From positions 62,001-126,000 of the forward strand of contig JAAEAF010001118.1 in the NCBI GenBank assembly GCA_011037195.1: DNA of 64,000 nt. The letters run 5' to 3'. The stretch's first letter is position 1, and each line of letters starts with the position of its first letter. The translations under genes were made by a program, and so were the position numbers. Below, one piece after another: positions 45,607-56,612 of this stretch. The notes under the pieces are model-generated. The model had not been told where the DNA came from, made no database searches, and worked only from the letters and a program-made list of their open reading frames with translations. The DNA comes from Triatoma infestans. Lineage: Eukaryota > Arthropoda > Insecta > Hemiptera > Reduviidae.

Positions 45607-46109
45607 TGATGGATGCAAGAAACATAAAAATATATTAATTTAAAAAAAATAAATAAAAAATATCAAGAATATGAGACAATTTCCTTGCAAAAGGACAACA
45701 CAGGTAGAAAAGTACAGTTACTGGGACAGTTCATCAAACTTGATGGCATTATGTATGCTACCCCTTCTTCTCACAGGGGAGGAATTGAACGAACAAAGAG
45801 AAGACATTCTTTTCAAGTCAGATTTGTTGTAGACACCAAGGAGAACACATCAGAACTGTACCAGTTATAACATAGAGTTTATTCCAGTTAACTTCATAGG
45901 GTTTATTCCAGTTAACTTCATTATACTTATAGGCTTATTATTGTGATATTTTAAAGTAACTTAATTTCTCTTAGAGAATATATCTATTTTAAAAAACAGT
46001 GCTGCTCTCTTCATTATTACTAATACTTCTATCTCAAACATACTTACAAGCCCTTATACAACACCGCCCCAGCCTCTACAAACACACACACTACACCAAT
46101 CACATTTCA
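45607..46109 (+). mobile_element. Solo LTR, family LTR-A, next to a SINE remnant
   Basis: Starts TGATGGATGCAAGAAACAT (the first TG of the usual TGTGATGG start is absent) and ends CACATTTCA. It shares with 12460-12940 the block TTCTTCTCACAGGGGAGGAA and the downstream ACAAGCCCTTATACAAC. A SINE-A body fragment follows directly. No 4-bp duplication is visible, and the left flank does not look like SINE, so this copy is rearranged or truncated. The 61-codon open frame inside (45685-45870) is not counted as a gene. Confidence 0.8.
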
Positions 46110-46213
46110 ACAGTGTGATGTAAAGGCTCCAAGAAAGAGAAAATTTAAGGGTAGCACGGCTGGATACGAACCCGGGATCTCCGCGTTGCTAGTCCAGCGC
46201 GCTACCACTGAGC
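46110..46213 (-). repeat. SINE-A fragment (head side)
   Basis: Contains the CAGTGTGATGTAAAGGCTCC body end and the tRNA-like head, with a B-box-like GGTTCGTATCC (minus strand) and an A box near 46190-46213. The tail half is absent. Confidence 0.8.
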
Positions 46214-46284
46214 TTAATATTTATTTATTTATTACTATAATATTTTCATATACTTTTAATATCCCTAAATATACTAAACTTTAT

Positions 46285-46690
46285 TCTTGATATACTACAA
46301 CAAGCATACACCCGACTGAAACAGCTCTACCCACTTATCAACAGAAACACACCACTCAAACACTCCTGCACCATACTACTCTATAAAACACTTCTGAGAC
46401 CTCTCCTGACATACGCCTGCCCAGTCTGGATCACAGGAAGTAACACACTGACGAAACGATTACAGACATTTCAGGACAAAGTTCTACGAACAGCACTAAA
46501 CACACCCTGGTTTATCAGGAACACCCAAATACATAGAGAACTCGATATTGCAGACATGCACACACACACATGACCAAATTAACAGACAGCTTCTTCTTAA
46601 CACTTAACACATTACCAACAACATCACACTACCACATAGAGCGAACCTACCTCATCAAGAAGGCTGAAACCCCGACTTTATCAAGACCTC
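46285..46690 (+). pseudogene. Jockey-like LINE C-terminal fragment
   Basis: A continuous frame from about 46304 to a stop near 46574 reads AYTRLKQLYPLINRNTPLKH, then LLYKTLLRPLLTYACPVWI and KRLQTFQDKVLRTALNTPW, then NTQIHRELDI. This order (LYPL, K..LY...IRP.LTY..PVW, LQ..QNK.LR.....PW, D.....) is the characteristic region after the RT of Jockey-clade elements. It is GC-richer than its surroundings. The 5' end is truncated, and the C-terminus is lost after a CA-rich stretch. Confidence 0.85.
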
Positions 46691-47315
46691 TAATTTTCTT
46701 TTCTTTTTTTTTCTTCCGTTTACCACTATGTGTAAAGCTCCAGTGAGCTGGTCCATATATTTTGATTGTAAATAATTATTCTTGACATTTTTTATAAATT
46801 CATTCTGTTTAATAATTATGCAATTATATTGCAAAATGTACAGAATTTTGTAGGTGTTGTGTGACGTCACTGTCACGTGACCATATACTGTTGTCTGTGT
46901 AACTTTTGTAGTGGGCGCACTGTGATAAATTTGTTAAAATCGCTGGTATAATTATGGCTTACGGCGATGATATACCAATTGATATTCAGTAAGCAGTAAA
47001 AAGAATGCTGGATTAAGATTTTGGTACCAGGCACTGTGGTCGGCAAGTAATAAGAGGCCTGAAAGAAATTTGCAATTTCTCATTTCAATGATTAATAAAA
47101 ACAACAATACAAGTTATCTATTTTTATTTCAATCCTTCTAAATAGCCAACAGTCTTGGTAGTAACAGCCTTTAATTTATATAATTTCAATCAATCTGTTA
47201 AATTTTAATTTAATTTTAGTAATCATATGGAATTTGATTTTTTTTTTTTTAATCCATAGTTTATGCATTTATTGATTACTAGTTGAGCCTTAGCTAATTT
47301 CTAAGTTAAAATTTG
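46691..47315. other. AT-rich spacer
   Basis: May include the 3' UTR of the preceding LINE. The minus-strand 73-codon frame at 46655-46876 is not recognised. Confidence 0.4.
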
Positions 47316-47317
47316 TT

Positions 47318-48690
47318 TCTTATCCTCTTACTTCCTAGGAAGTGGAAGTATTATAATCGTGCCAAATTGTCGGCCTCCTGAATCCAAAAAAAAAAGTGTT
47401 TTTTTTAGAAAAATTGTCTCTCAATCTTGCGCGTGAGTGCTCTGTGTGTATGTGTGTGTGTGTGAACAGCATAGTGCAAAAACGTGTATGGTATCATCAT
47501 GGGTTCTGACAGTATGTTATCTGTCAAAATTCCTCAACCGGAAGTACCACTTTACTAGTTGTTTTTTTTTAAGTTTTTGCGATTTTCTCAAAAATGGCTC
47601 TGACGATTTTCTTTAAACTTAGTATATCAACTACATATACAAAGAGCTACAACTTTTATTTAAAACATTTCTCCGGGAAAATGCATTTAAGGGCACTTTT
47701 GGGGAAGGGGTGGGTTTAGGTTTCCATCTAAAGTTCTATTTCAGTTTATTAGACAATTCTGTCATCTAAATAATATTAATTAGAATTAAGTTATTGTTGA
47801 AATTCCGAGTTTAAAAAGAATTATATGACCGGTAGTGCGTTTACATTACCACTTTACTAAATAATTTTTTTCACTTTTTTGCGATTTTCTCAAAAAATCG
47901 CACCATCGATTTTTTTGAAACTTCCCATATAAACTACACATACAAAGTTCTACAACTTTTATTTGCAATTTTCCTTTGGGAAAATTCATTTAAGGGCACT
48001 TTGTGAGGGAGGGGTGGGGTTATGTTTTTCTCTACAATGCTGTCATAGTTGATAAAGTATAATTGGATGAATAGATTATACAATTCTATCATCCAAACAA
48101 ACTGAATTAGAAATAATTAGATGGCCAAAATTCCGAGTTTCAAGAAAATTAGTAAACCGGAAGTGCGCTTTTACTGAACATTTTTTTTTTTTTCAGTTTT
48201 CGACGAATTTCCTTAAATTTGGTACACGAACTATAAAATTTGTCAATTATAATTTTGTGAATTGGAGTAAGAAAAAGTTGTGTGAATGTTTACATCAGAT
48301 TTTTTTTATTTGTAACGTTTCTCTGGAAATATTCATTTAAGGCGGCTTTTGGTGGGAGGGTTGAGGGGATGTTTTCTTCTAAAGGATATTTCCGTTTATT
48401 ATATATAATTCTGTCATCTAAACAATATTAATTAGAAGTAAATAATATGTAGCCTAAATTTCAGGTTTAAAGAAAATCGGTTGACCGGAAGTAAGTTGTT
48501 ACTGAACGGTTTTTTCAGTTCTCTACATTTTTCTCCTTACAACACACCGACTGATTTCTTTGAGTTTGATATACTAGATTCCCCCATTGATATAAAATCG
48601 AAGACAAGTAAATATTTATTAAAAATGATTGAACTTTTTTTTAAAGAGATTTGCACAAAACGTAGGAAAAAAAAATTGCTTAATGTGTTA
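47318..48690 (+). repeat. Family X element with tandem ~300-bp units
   Basis: The degraded head (CTCTTACTTCCTAGGAAGTG...ATAATCGTG) at about 47325 is followed by a short GT run at 47440-47463 and GAACAGCATAG. Then come at least three units, each with TTTTGCGATTTTCTCAAAAA, a GATTTTCTT(T/G)AAACTT block, CTACAACTTTTATTT, a GGGAAAATTCATTTAAGGG block and a GGGTGGGG stretch. Corresponding points at 47605 and 47908 give a period of about 303 bp. Another head motif alone lies at 48759-48800. No coding capacity. Confidence 0.82.
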
Positions 48691-48758
48691 AGTTAATAAT
48701 ATTAATTTTAATTACGTTAATACCTTATAATAATGTTTTATTTAAATGTCAAGATTTT

Positions 48759-48800
48759 TACTTTCTCTTACTCCTAGTAAGAGGAAGTATTGTAATTTTA
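48759..48800 (+). repeat. Isolated family X head motif
   Basis: TACTTTCTCTTACTCCTAGT and AAGAGGAAGTATTGTAAT match the start of the element at 56448. The rest of that copy is absent. Confidence 0.75.
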
Positions 48801-49912
48801 TTTTATTTTTGAAGTAGTTTCTCTTAGAAGTTACCTCATTCACTGTTATACTTGATTATATCAAGTAATAGTTTAAGGCAGCAGCAGCAGCAGCAGACCT
48901 AATAATGGAATTGTTGGTCAATTGTTACAGAAAAACAATGCACTAGTGGATAATCAAATAAGAACTATTACAAAACTGAAGGAACAAACAATAAAAGTTC
49001 AACAAAGTATATTTCCGGTCATTCTGATTTTCGACCAAAACTTTCATGTCGGATTCCACGGTGATGTCCAAATGCCCTATTATATATTGAATTTCAGGCC
49101 TCTTTCATTTTTGGAATTATCATAATCTTTTTAGCCAGTCTATGATTCTTTATAGCCAATAAATTTTTGCATATGTGATCACAGAGGCTGAATTAATAAA
49201 TTACACTCTTTATAATTAACCGATTCCGGAAACTTCCGAATTCTTTCTATTTCAGTGTCCAGTTTATAGTCCTTAACTACTATTACTTAAAGATGCACTT
49301 AAAGATTACTTAAAGTGTACGTTTCTTATATCATGGGTGAAGTTCAGGTCTTTTATCTTAAATGATTTACCAACCATATGTTAAGATCGGAAGTTTACCG
49401 TATTAAGTTACAATAATGTTTATAATATTATTGTTAACCATAATCAAGATTGTACTTAATTAGAAGTATTATATTTTGATATCAATTTAACACTTACTCA
49501 TGAATAGGAATTGATTTGTTCTCAGTTTTTTACTTTTAATAGCAAATTTTGGTAAATCATTCGTTTTTTATCCATAATAGTCATCATTTAAGTCATTCAT
49601 ACATTTTATACTTACAGTAAGTATTTATACTTACTTTACATTGTATTTATTTATTTATTATGTTTTTTGCTAATATTTTTTTTTAGATAGTATATTTGAA
49701 ATCTATTTAATTTCTACTTTGCTAAGTTTATTGATTAATTAGCAACTAATTTTTTATTATTATTATTAGTATTATATATAAAAGAATTGACAAAACTCAG
49801 CGCTTAGTCTATCTGTTTTATTTCAAATATGGCAACCTTGCACATAAACAAACTCTCCTACACCACTCATTCTCTCTCTCTCTCTCTCTCTCTCACAACC
49901 ACACATACACAA

Positions 49913-49951
<39 letters not shown>

Positions 49952-50365
49952 TCTTTAGAGCCCTTTCCTAACGACTCTCATCTCTTTTTAGACTTGTGAA
50001 GGTAGAAGAATCATGGTTTCTTGAGAAATGAAAAAAAATTAAATTTCGAAAATCCGCATCATTTTAAATATTACCAAATGGGGCAGCAAGAAAAATAAAA
50101 AATATTTAGGACATCTGAAAAAATGTAATTTTGTGAAAACTCTTTTTTCGAAGACCTAAGGTGATATATTCTTCCTTCTAAAAGTCACTAACAGCATCCA
50201 AACGCAATTATTTTCTTTTGGCATTGTCGAAGAATTATAGGTAAGAATTGAGGGATTATTCCTAAGTGATGTTTTGGATTTATTGTATGGTTTTTAAATC
50301 TAGATTGTTATATGCGGTTGTGATGTAGTGGCATCATATAGATCCGCTAAACTCCTGTTTGAGGA
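48801..50365. other. AT-rich DNA with simple repeats
   Basis: Holds a short (GCA)n run at 48878-48896, a (CT)n run at about 49871-49894 and a (CA)n run at about 49918-49949. Near 49050-49070, GTCGGATTCCACGGTGATG recalls the family X head. No gene is recognised. Confidence 0.5.
49871..49949. repeat. Compound (CT)n and (CA)n microsatellite
   Basis: A CT run and a CA run separated by about 25 bp of CA-rich sequence. Confidence 0.93.
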
Positions 50366-50369
50366 TATT

Positions 50370-51500
50370 TAACTCTTGGCCTTTCTGACCGGTGCGATGC
50401 GGACACACGCCAACAACTTCTATGGAGACATTCTTGGGAATTCCACCGCACTTAGTGGTGGTAAAAAGCTGGGCAATGAAAGCCTGTTATAGAATTAAAG
50501 AGGCAGATGTTTGGCAGATTAAGCGATGTGGTCATACCAATCCATCGCGAGATGCATTAGGTTTTCCTTCGGATAGAATTGTTGAAGACTTTTTTATTGA
50601 TCATTCTTACAGTATCAGGATGCCCTTCTAGGGAAGATTAGGTCCTTCTGGTATGATATCTGATAATTACTCCGGTGATATATACGGACGGTGCCAGAAT
50701 GGATAGCAGGTTTGAAGCTGTAGTCTATTTTGAGACAGGAAATCACTTGACAGTATCTCTTGGTGTACGGGCCACATTTTCCAGACAGTGGTTTATGCAA
50801 TTCTTTGTTGCATTTTGGATGACATGGTACTAACTCTAACTTAAAAGGTGTTTGTATTTGCTCAGAGAGTCAAGCTGCGTTGAAGGCGCTGAGTTCAGGT
50901 TCTTCACTTCCAGGTCGGTACTAAAATGTTCTAAGGACTGGAAGTGTTTTCTTCTTTGAAGGATGAACTTCTAGCCTGGGTAACAAGGCGGGATTATAAG
51001 GAATTAGGAGGTGGATAAGTTTGCCAATTTAGAAGCCTCTCTCCCTTTCATTGGTACCTCCCGAGCTTTATCTTCATGTTGGTATTCCTCTAGGCATATG
51101 TCTGTCAGGCATCCAGTAATGGATAGTTTCACCGCATTCATCCTTATGGATGAGCTCAATGGGTTGTGGCAGACTAAAATGCTCATTGGGTGTCCGGACA
51201 GAACTATTAATGAGATGCTGCTGTGCCTTTCACTAACCTCTTTCAGGCATTCCTTACTGGGGATTGTGGTTTAGGGAGACAACTTTACGTAATGCCAGAT
51301 CCCTTTTGTAAAGTTTTTGAGACAGTAAGAATTCTGCCATCCATGTTAAGACAGATTGCTTAGGTTGTGAGGAAATTAGGTTCAGGAACTTGCTCAGAAG
51401 AGGATTTAGTGGAAGAGCTTAGGCTATTTACATGCCTTAAAGATCATGATCCCATTTGTTCTGACTGCAGTTAATCTCAAATGAATTAGACCCGGGTCTG
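50370..51500 (+). pseudogene. R1-like LINE 3' region with RNase H remains
   Basis: Frame-shifting forward translation gives collinear C-terminal parts of an R1-related ORF2. TPTTSMETFLGIPPHLVVVK (50403-50462) is the conserved segment after the RT. The RNase H start is IYTDGARMDSRFEA (near 50680-50721), followed by FQTVVYAIL near 50778. CSESQAALKALSS and VWVPGH-like remains lie near 50865-50990, then DKFANLEASLPF near 51014. The LLTGDCGLGRQLYVM-like segment and Cys-containing C-terminus fall near 51245-51420. Stops and shifts occur throughout. Its 3' end is probably near 51550-51615. Related to, but longer than, the fragment at 13834-14410. Confidence 0.75.
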
Positions 51501-51780
51501 GATTTTTGTTATAGAACCAATTTGTGTCTTTTTTCTTTGGGGTAGCTATATGGAACCTGTGGGGCTTTGGATAGAGTATGGGTTTAGTTCCTTGCCACAG
51601 ACGAATAATAATAAATAGAAATTACTAATTACATTTAAACATTTCATTACTTCAATAATTTTTAAGAACTTATTTGCAACTTACAAACTACAAAATATTA
51701 TGTTTATTTATGATGAATAATCATGTTTATCGGCGCCGTTGCCATAACCTCATACAGAACAATGGTCCTTTCGAGAATAT

Positions 51781-52018
51781 AAAAAAAAAAAAACCTGTGG
51801 CGCAACAGCTCATAAAGGACCAAGTCTTGCTAAACCGCGGGATATGTGGGACGTGGATAAGCACGCCGCAGTTCCCTCGCCGTTTAATTCTGACCTTTGC
51901 TACCTAGGTGTGCTACCACTGTAGCTTCCCATTATTTCTCATAATGCTGGGTCAACACCGACTTTACCCTCATGGGAATCGAACCCTAAATTCTCGCACC
52001 AAAGGCGAGTATTCTGGA
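51781..52018 (-). repeat. tRNA-derived SINE (family SINE-B), copy 1
   Basis: On the minus strand a perfect B box GGTTCGATTCC lies near 51985, followed by CATGAGGGTAAAGTCGGTGT and a body. The copy ends in a poly-A tail (51780-51792 reads as A on the plus strand, with ACCTGTGGCGCAACAGC before the end), so tail orientation is uncertain. Body blocks CTGGGTCAACACCGACTTT and CTCGCCGTTTAATTCTGACC are shared with 53865-54035. It is unrelated to SINE-A. Confidence 0.75.
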
Positions 52019-52807
52019 ATAATTTAAGGAGGAGAAATTTTGAATTAGGCTGTTATTACAAAATATCATAGAATTTAAGATAGTTGGATTTTGTTGTGTT
52101 AGTTATGTAAAATGATATGCTATTGGCTAATTATAAAATATGGAGTTACTCCAAACTGATGAAAATATTTTCGATTGAAAGACGGCATTATTTATTATAG
52201 ACTACTTATTTCTTCATCGTAAAAAAAGTTGTAAATCACATTATGCCGAATGCAGGTGATCTTACGATAGACAAATGGTTAACATAAAGATACCTAAGAG
52301 CAAACTGCAAAAAGTTACAAACAGATTTTGGGACAGAAGTATATCTTGCAAATATAATTTTGATTTATTTACTCAAGAATTCAATTGAATTCTTCAATAA
52401 GAAGTTTTACTTAATTGACTGCAATATAGAGAAATAATAAAGCATTCCTTGGAGCGTATGGTTGTGTTAACTGATTGATTGATTTTTGAGAGATTGCATA
52501 TTGACACGATTATTGACCACAAATTTGATTTTAAAGAAAATTCAGATTTCTAATATTTTTCACTAAAAAAAAAAAAAAAAAATTGCGCAGAAAATTTCAA
52601 ATAAAACCTATTGTTCTGCTCATCACTTTCTAGTAAATACTAACATTGAAATTTTATCTGGCGTTTTTAAAATCTAAATAAAAAGATGTTATTGAAAATT
52701 TGATTAAATTTAACTAAAAGCAACTAATATAATTTTTATTGACCTAATATGGTCAAAACTTGAAAAGAATGGATATTTATAGTGGGAATAGCTGTAAACT
52801 CAAAAAC
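52019..52807. other. AT-rich spacer
   Basis: An A-run lies near 52566-52581. No gene or repeat is recognised. Confidence 0.4.
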
Positions 52808-52812
52808 CACTG

Positions 52813-53098
52813 TATAATGGAGTTGATGAGAAGAGAAATTGGGATTGATTAATTAGATGAGATAATAATATAACTATAAGTTTACACAAACTGCACTGGA
52901 TTGTAATGATTTTGTAGAATAAAGGGTTAGTGTAGAGTTATGACACGACGTGATGTATATGGTTGAATCTGATAGATGTCTAGATCTCTCACTGGCTTAT
53001 ATACAGGTTCTCCCCAATCTAGCCTGCTTAAGTCAGAGAGTACCAGAGAGAGTCTGTTTTCTCTCGGCCGGGCTTGTGTTCTCTCTCTTGCCGTTACA
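52813..53098 (-). mobile_element. Probable solo LTR, family LTR-C
   Basis: On the minus strand it begins TGTAACGGCAAGAGAG and contains the TATA-like CCTGTATATAAGCC (near 53006-52993) and a polyadenylation-like TTTATTCTAC region. It is bracketed by CACTG at 52808-52812 and 53099-53103, a 5-bp duplication. The far end is TATA rather than the usual CA on this alignment; moving the boundary by 2 bp gives CA but shortens the duplication. No internal retroelement sequence is present. The small frame at 52976-53164 is not supported as a gene. Confidence 0.5.
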
Positions 53099-53103
53099 CA
53101 CTG

Positions 53104-53860
53104 CAACCTGTTAGTAAGATCAAGTAAGTGCCTCTCTCTTGAGTGTTTGCATAACAGAATCTAGTCTAATCCATTAAATGTACAATTTGTAATTGTTTAT
53201 GAGTGAATGTTAGTGGTTTTGCCTCTGTGTTTGCTAAGCCCAACTAGTAGCACAAAACAGTTTGACCCTATGTGTTTTGTGTATATGGTGGAGCTAGTAG
53301 TGTAAGATGTTAGTCTGGAAATGAAGCAGGAATAGTTCCTTTAAAAATTATTTCGCTGAAGAAGGTTTACTCCACTAGTCCATTAAATTATTAACCATTT
53401 AAACTGGCCTTAATTTTGAATCATCCAAAGTAGAATTAATAACCCTACTGAATGATTTTTTTCACTATACTTTCCAGTCAGAAAATTGTATGAAATTAAA
53501 TAAATACAACCTAAATATCTTAAAACCACAAATAATTAGAACACGGAATACTTTTTATATTATTAGGTTAGGTTTAGGTCTATTTTTTCTCACTACATAT
53601 ACAAAAATGATTTTACAGCAAGGTTAATTTAGAACATGGTTTAAAGGATGCAATTCATGGTTATTGTAAAAACCATATCATTTAGGACATGGATAATCTT
53701 ATTAAGGATAAAATCTCCAAGTTTGAAAACAATTTGTAAATTGAAACTTCTGAAATACAGTAAGAGATAGCCGCGTGAATATCTGACCTCTCTGTTAATA
53801 GTAATGTATTCAATGTTGATGGGTGTATTGATATATGCATATATGTATTTCTTAAACCAA
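53104..53860. other. Unassigned stretch
   Basis: About 0.75 kb, not strongly AT-rich at the left. No coding pattern is recognised. The minus-strand frame at 53641-53913 overlaps the SINE and lacks motifs. Confidence 0.4.
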
Positions 53861-53864
53861 GTGG

Positions 53865-54035
53865 AGGTGACAGCCCGTGAAGGACCCTTGCCGTTTAGTT
53901 GTGACCCTCGCAATAAGGTGCGCTATCTACTTGTAGGTTTCCACTTTTTCTCACGATGCTGGGTCAACACCGACTTTGCCCCCACGGGAATCGAACCCTG
54001 AATTGAGAGTTTGCACTAGCCTCTAGGCAAACGCG
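53865..54035 (-). repeat. SINE-B copy 2
   Basis: The minus-strand head is at the right end: an A-box-like TTGCCTAGAGGCTAGTGC near 54034-54015 and a perfect B box GGTTCGATTCC near 53998-53988. Then follow the GTGGGGGCAAAGTCGGTGTT block and the shared body, ending in GGTCCTTCACGGGCTGTCAC. It confirms SINE-B as a repeated tRNA-derived family. Confidence 0.82.
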
Positions 54036-54081
54036 TGAGAGCAATATATATATATCAGAGACAGAGAGAGAAACTAATTTT

Positions 54082-54782
54082 TGTAGTGGAAGAAGTAAAA
54101 GAAAATAGATTTTATTTGAAGAAAATCATTATTTGAAGGATATTCTAACATTCGCTGGCAAAAGAGACTATTCAGGTAAAGAACACCGTTACAGAAGGAG
54201 TCATAGAACTTTGGTAGCTTTGTCTTTTGCCCCTACTTGCAATCATACAAAAGAGAAGGATCTGAACTAGTAAAAGAAGCCATTCTTTCTAGGTAGAGTC
54301 TAAATTTTGCACTCAACCAGACCAGTCTGAATTAGACATTCTACCAGTATTATTTAATCAAGAAGTCAACATCAGTGCCAAGTTATAAGTTCAAACATTT
54401 TGAGTTAAATCAATCTAATTACTAATTATTTGATCTGGGAATTTATAAGTTAATTCCTGATTCACAATTAATAATAACCTTGTAAATTTACTAATTTAAT
54501 ATATAGTTGAATTATTTATTTAAAAGTGGTTCTTATTCTGTATTTATAATACTTCTATCTCTATCTTAAACACACACACTTACAAGCACCTTTACAAAAC
54601 CGCTCGTGCTACAATACTTACAAACATAGAGCAACACATCACACCAGTTACTTTTCATTGATGGCAGCTGTTTGGGATATTATCAACCTGAATAGTCTTC
54701 TTTTGCCAGCGAATGTTAGAATATCCTTCAAATAATGATTTTCTTCAAATAAAATATATTTTCATTTACTTTTTCCACTACA
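54082..54782 (+). mobile_element. LTR-A derivative with an inverted copy of its own 5' end
   Basis: It begins TGTAGTGGAAGAAG and contains the usual LTR-A body up to TTACTTTTCA at 54657. It then continues through about 125 bp that is the inverted copy of its first ~100 bp, ending CCACTACA at 54782. The arms share AGAAAATCATTATTTGAAGG and ATTCTAACATTCGCTGGCAA. The flanks TTTT at 54078-54081 and 54783-54786 match the 4-bp duplication seen at other LTR-A copies, implying that the whole 701-bp unit was inserted at once. It has no coding sequence. Confidence 0.8.
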
Positions 54783-56447
54783 TTTTCTATGGATATTCAC
54801 ATTGTTTTCAATGAAATCACATAATCTCCACTGATAAATTATACAAGTTCTATTTTATTACCTATTTAAAAAAATGACGGATTTGAATTTAAATAAAGAT
54901 AACATGTTATATGATAACTCATTATATAAAAGGCACGGTCATTTTGAACAACAGTTTTTTACTACACTCTGCTGCAATAAAAAGGGGAATAAATGTAGCC
55001 TTTGTGCCAACCAAATTTCCAACAAATTCGGAAATTATATTTGAGGTCTTTTGAGTCCGAAAAACTGTTTTTTTTTTTTAGAATTTGGCCTCTCGTATAG
55101 TGTGATAATATGTACGTGTATCAGTTTATGCGTGTATGAGAGTGAGAGAAAGTCTGTAAAGTGTGAACAGCACGTATCAAAAACAAACAAAAAAGTCTAA
55201 ATTTGTTATAATCCATTTTACATATTGCAATTTTAATTTCAAATAAACCAGCACATTTAGGCTAATTCTTATTTTGGTATAATGGGCATAGTTGGAGGGC
55301 CGTGTCTAAGAGGAAGCGTGCTCTAGTTGGGCCGTTCCCTAAACATTTGGGAAGTCCAATGACCCCCGCCCATTAGAATAGAGGCTCATTTCTTATATTT
55401 GTCCTACAAAGAAAAAGAAACATGCAAATCAATACAAATCATCTTGAAGAATAAATCTTAACGCACAAATCTGAATATCATTCTCAATAAAATTCTGTTA
55501 TAAATCATTTTAAGTCATTAAAGAAAATTTGAAGAGCTCTAGCTAGGGAAAGAACAATTTTATTACAGTTACTTTTAACAAATCCAAGATATTATACGAA
55601 ACAACATAAAGAAAATAAAAATGATAATTTATATAGTTTGTTATAAATCATTCTGGTAACATTCTGGAAGACCGCATACTTTTTAGAATAAATAGAAGAA
55701 TAGAAGTATATGTATTATTTATAATTTTATATCGGTAAACCATAACTAAAAAATAACAATATGGGATTTTTGAATTTCCATACATTCTTTTTCATGTTTA
55801 ATTCGCCTCGCAATTAATTAGAAAGTTATTTAATTAAATTATGGTCTTGAAAATAATTATTTTCATTCTATTTGTCTGGAAAAAGTAACCTGGCCATAGA
55901 CGGTAAATATTTTTATCTTCTCATATTGACGAAAAGTGCTGCTACTAGAGCGCTAAATTGAATGGGGTGCAGAAAAGGTGAATGAAATTGCTGAAATAAT
56001 AAACTCACTTGAGTTTATAATTGCAGAAGTTAATAAGAAGACAGAGTAAAGGGAAGAGTTTAGAATAGAATGGTGGCATTAGTAATTGTCTAGCTGGTAA
56101 GAACCAATAGTAGCAAAGTAGCTTTTTTAAGGGGGCCTTGACAAAAACTCTAGGCTACTAGTTCATTAATCCTTGGAAGTTTGTTGATTGTGTGAAAGTT
56201 CGTTTTAGAATGACTTAACGTACAAATTTGGTAAGCTAATCGCGTAATAAACTTGTAGTACATTCATCTGTTTCGTACCAAGTGTGAATATGATAGAAGC
56301 CGCTAGGGTAAGGTAAGCTGTGCAAGGCAGATTGTAACGCGTAGAGTGGCAGGTGTCAACAAAAATCACCTGCGCTGTTCTGGACAACATTAACAACAAC
56401 AAGACCGTATGGTTTGTTGTGGTAAATTTTCACAAACCAAGACTTTT
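54783..56447. other. AT-rich DNA with a diverged family X head
   Basis: At about 55020-55185 there are TTTGAGTCCGAAAAACTG, GAACAGCACGTATCAAAAAC and a GTGTATGAGAGTGAGA-type degenerate dinucleotide stretch, recalling the family X head in forward orientation. The rest has no recognised feature. A GC-richer piece at 55293-55370 is not identified. Confidence 0.45.
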
Positions 56448-56578
56448 TACTTTCTCTTACTCCTAGTAAGAAAGAGGAAGTATTGTAATCGTGTGAAATT
56501 TTCGATATCGAATTTTCACCGGAAATATCCGTTTTGAGGTCCCCTGAGTCCCAAAAAGTGGTTTTTAGCAAATAGTCT

Positions 56579-56612
<34 letters not shown>

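Noticed and set aside
51004..51274. Two overlapping frames (plus 51011-51274, minus 51004-51186)
   Set aside because: The region reads better, with frame changes, as the C-terminal part of an R1-like LINE; the plus frame is only partly in the correct frame and the minus frame is a shadow.
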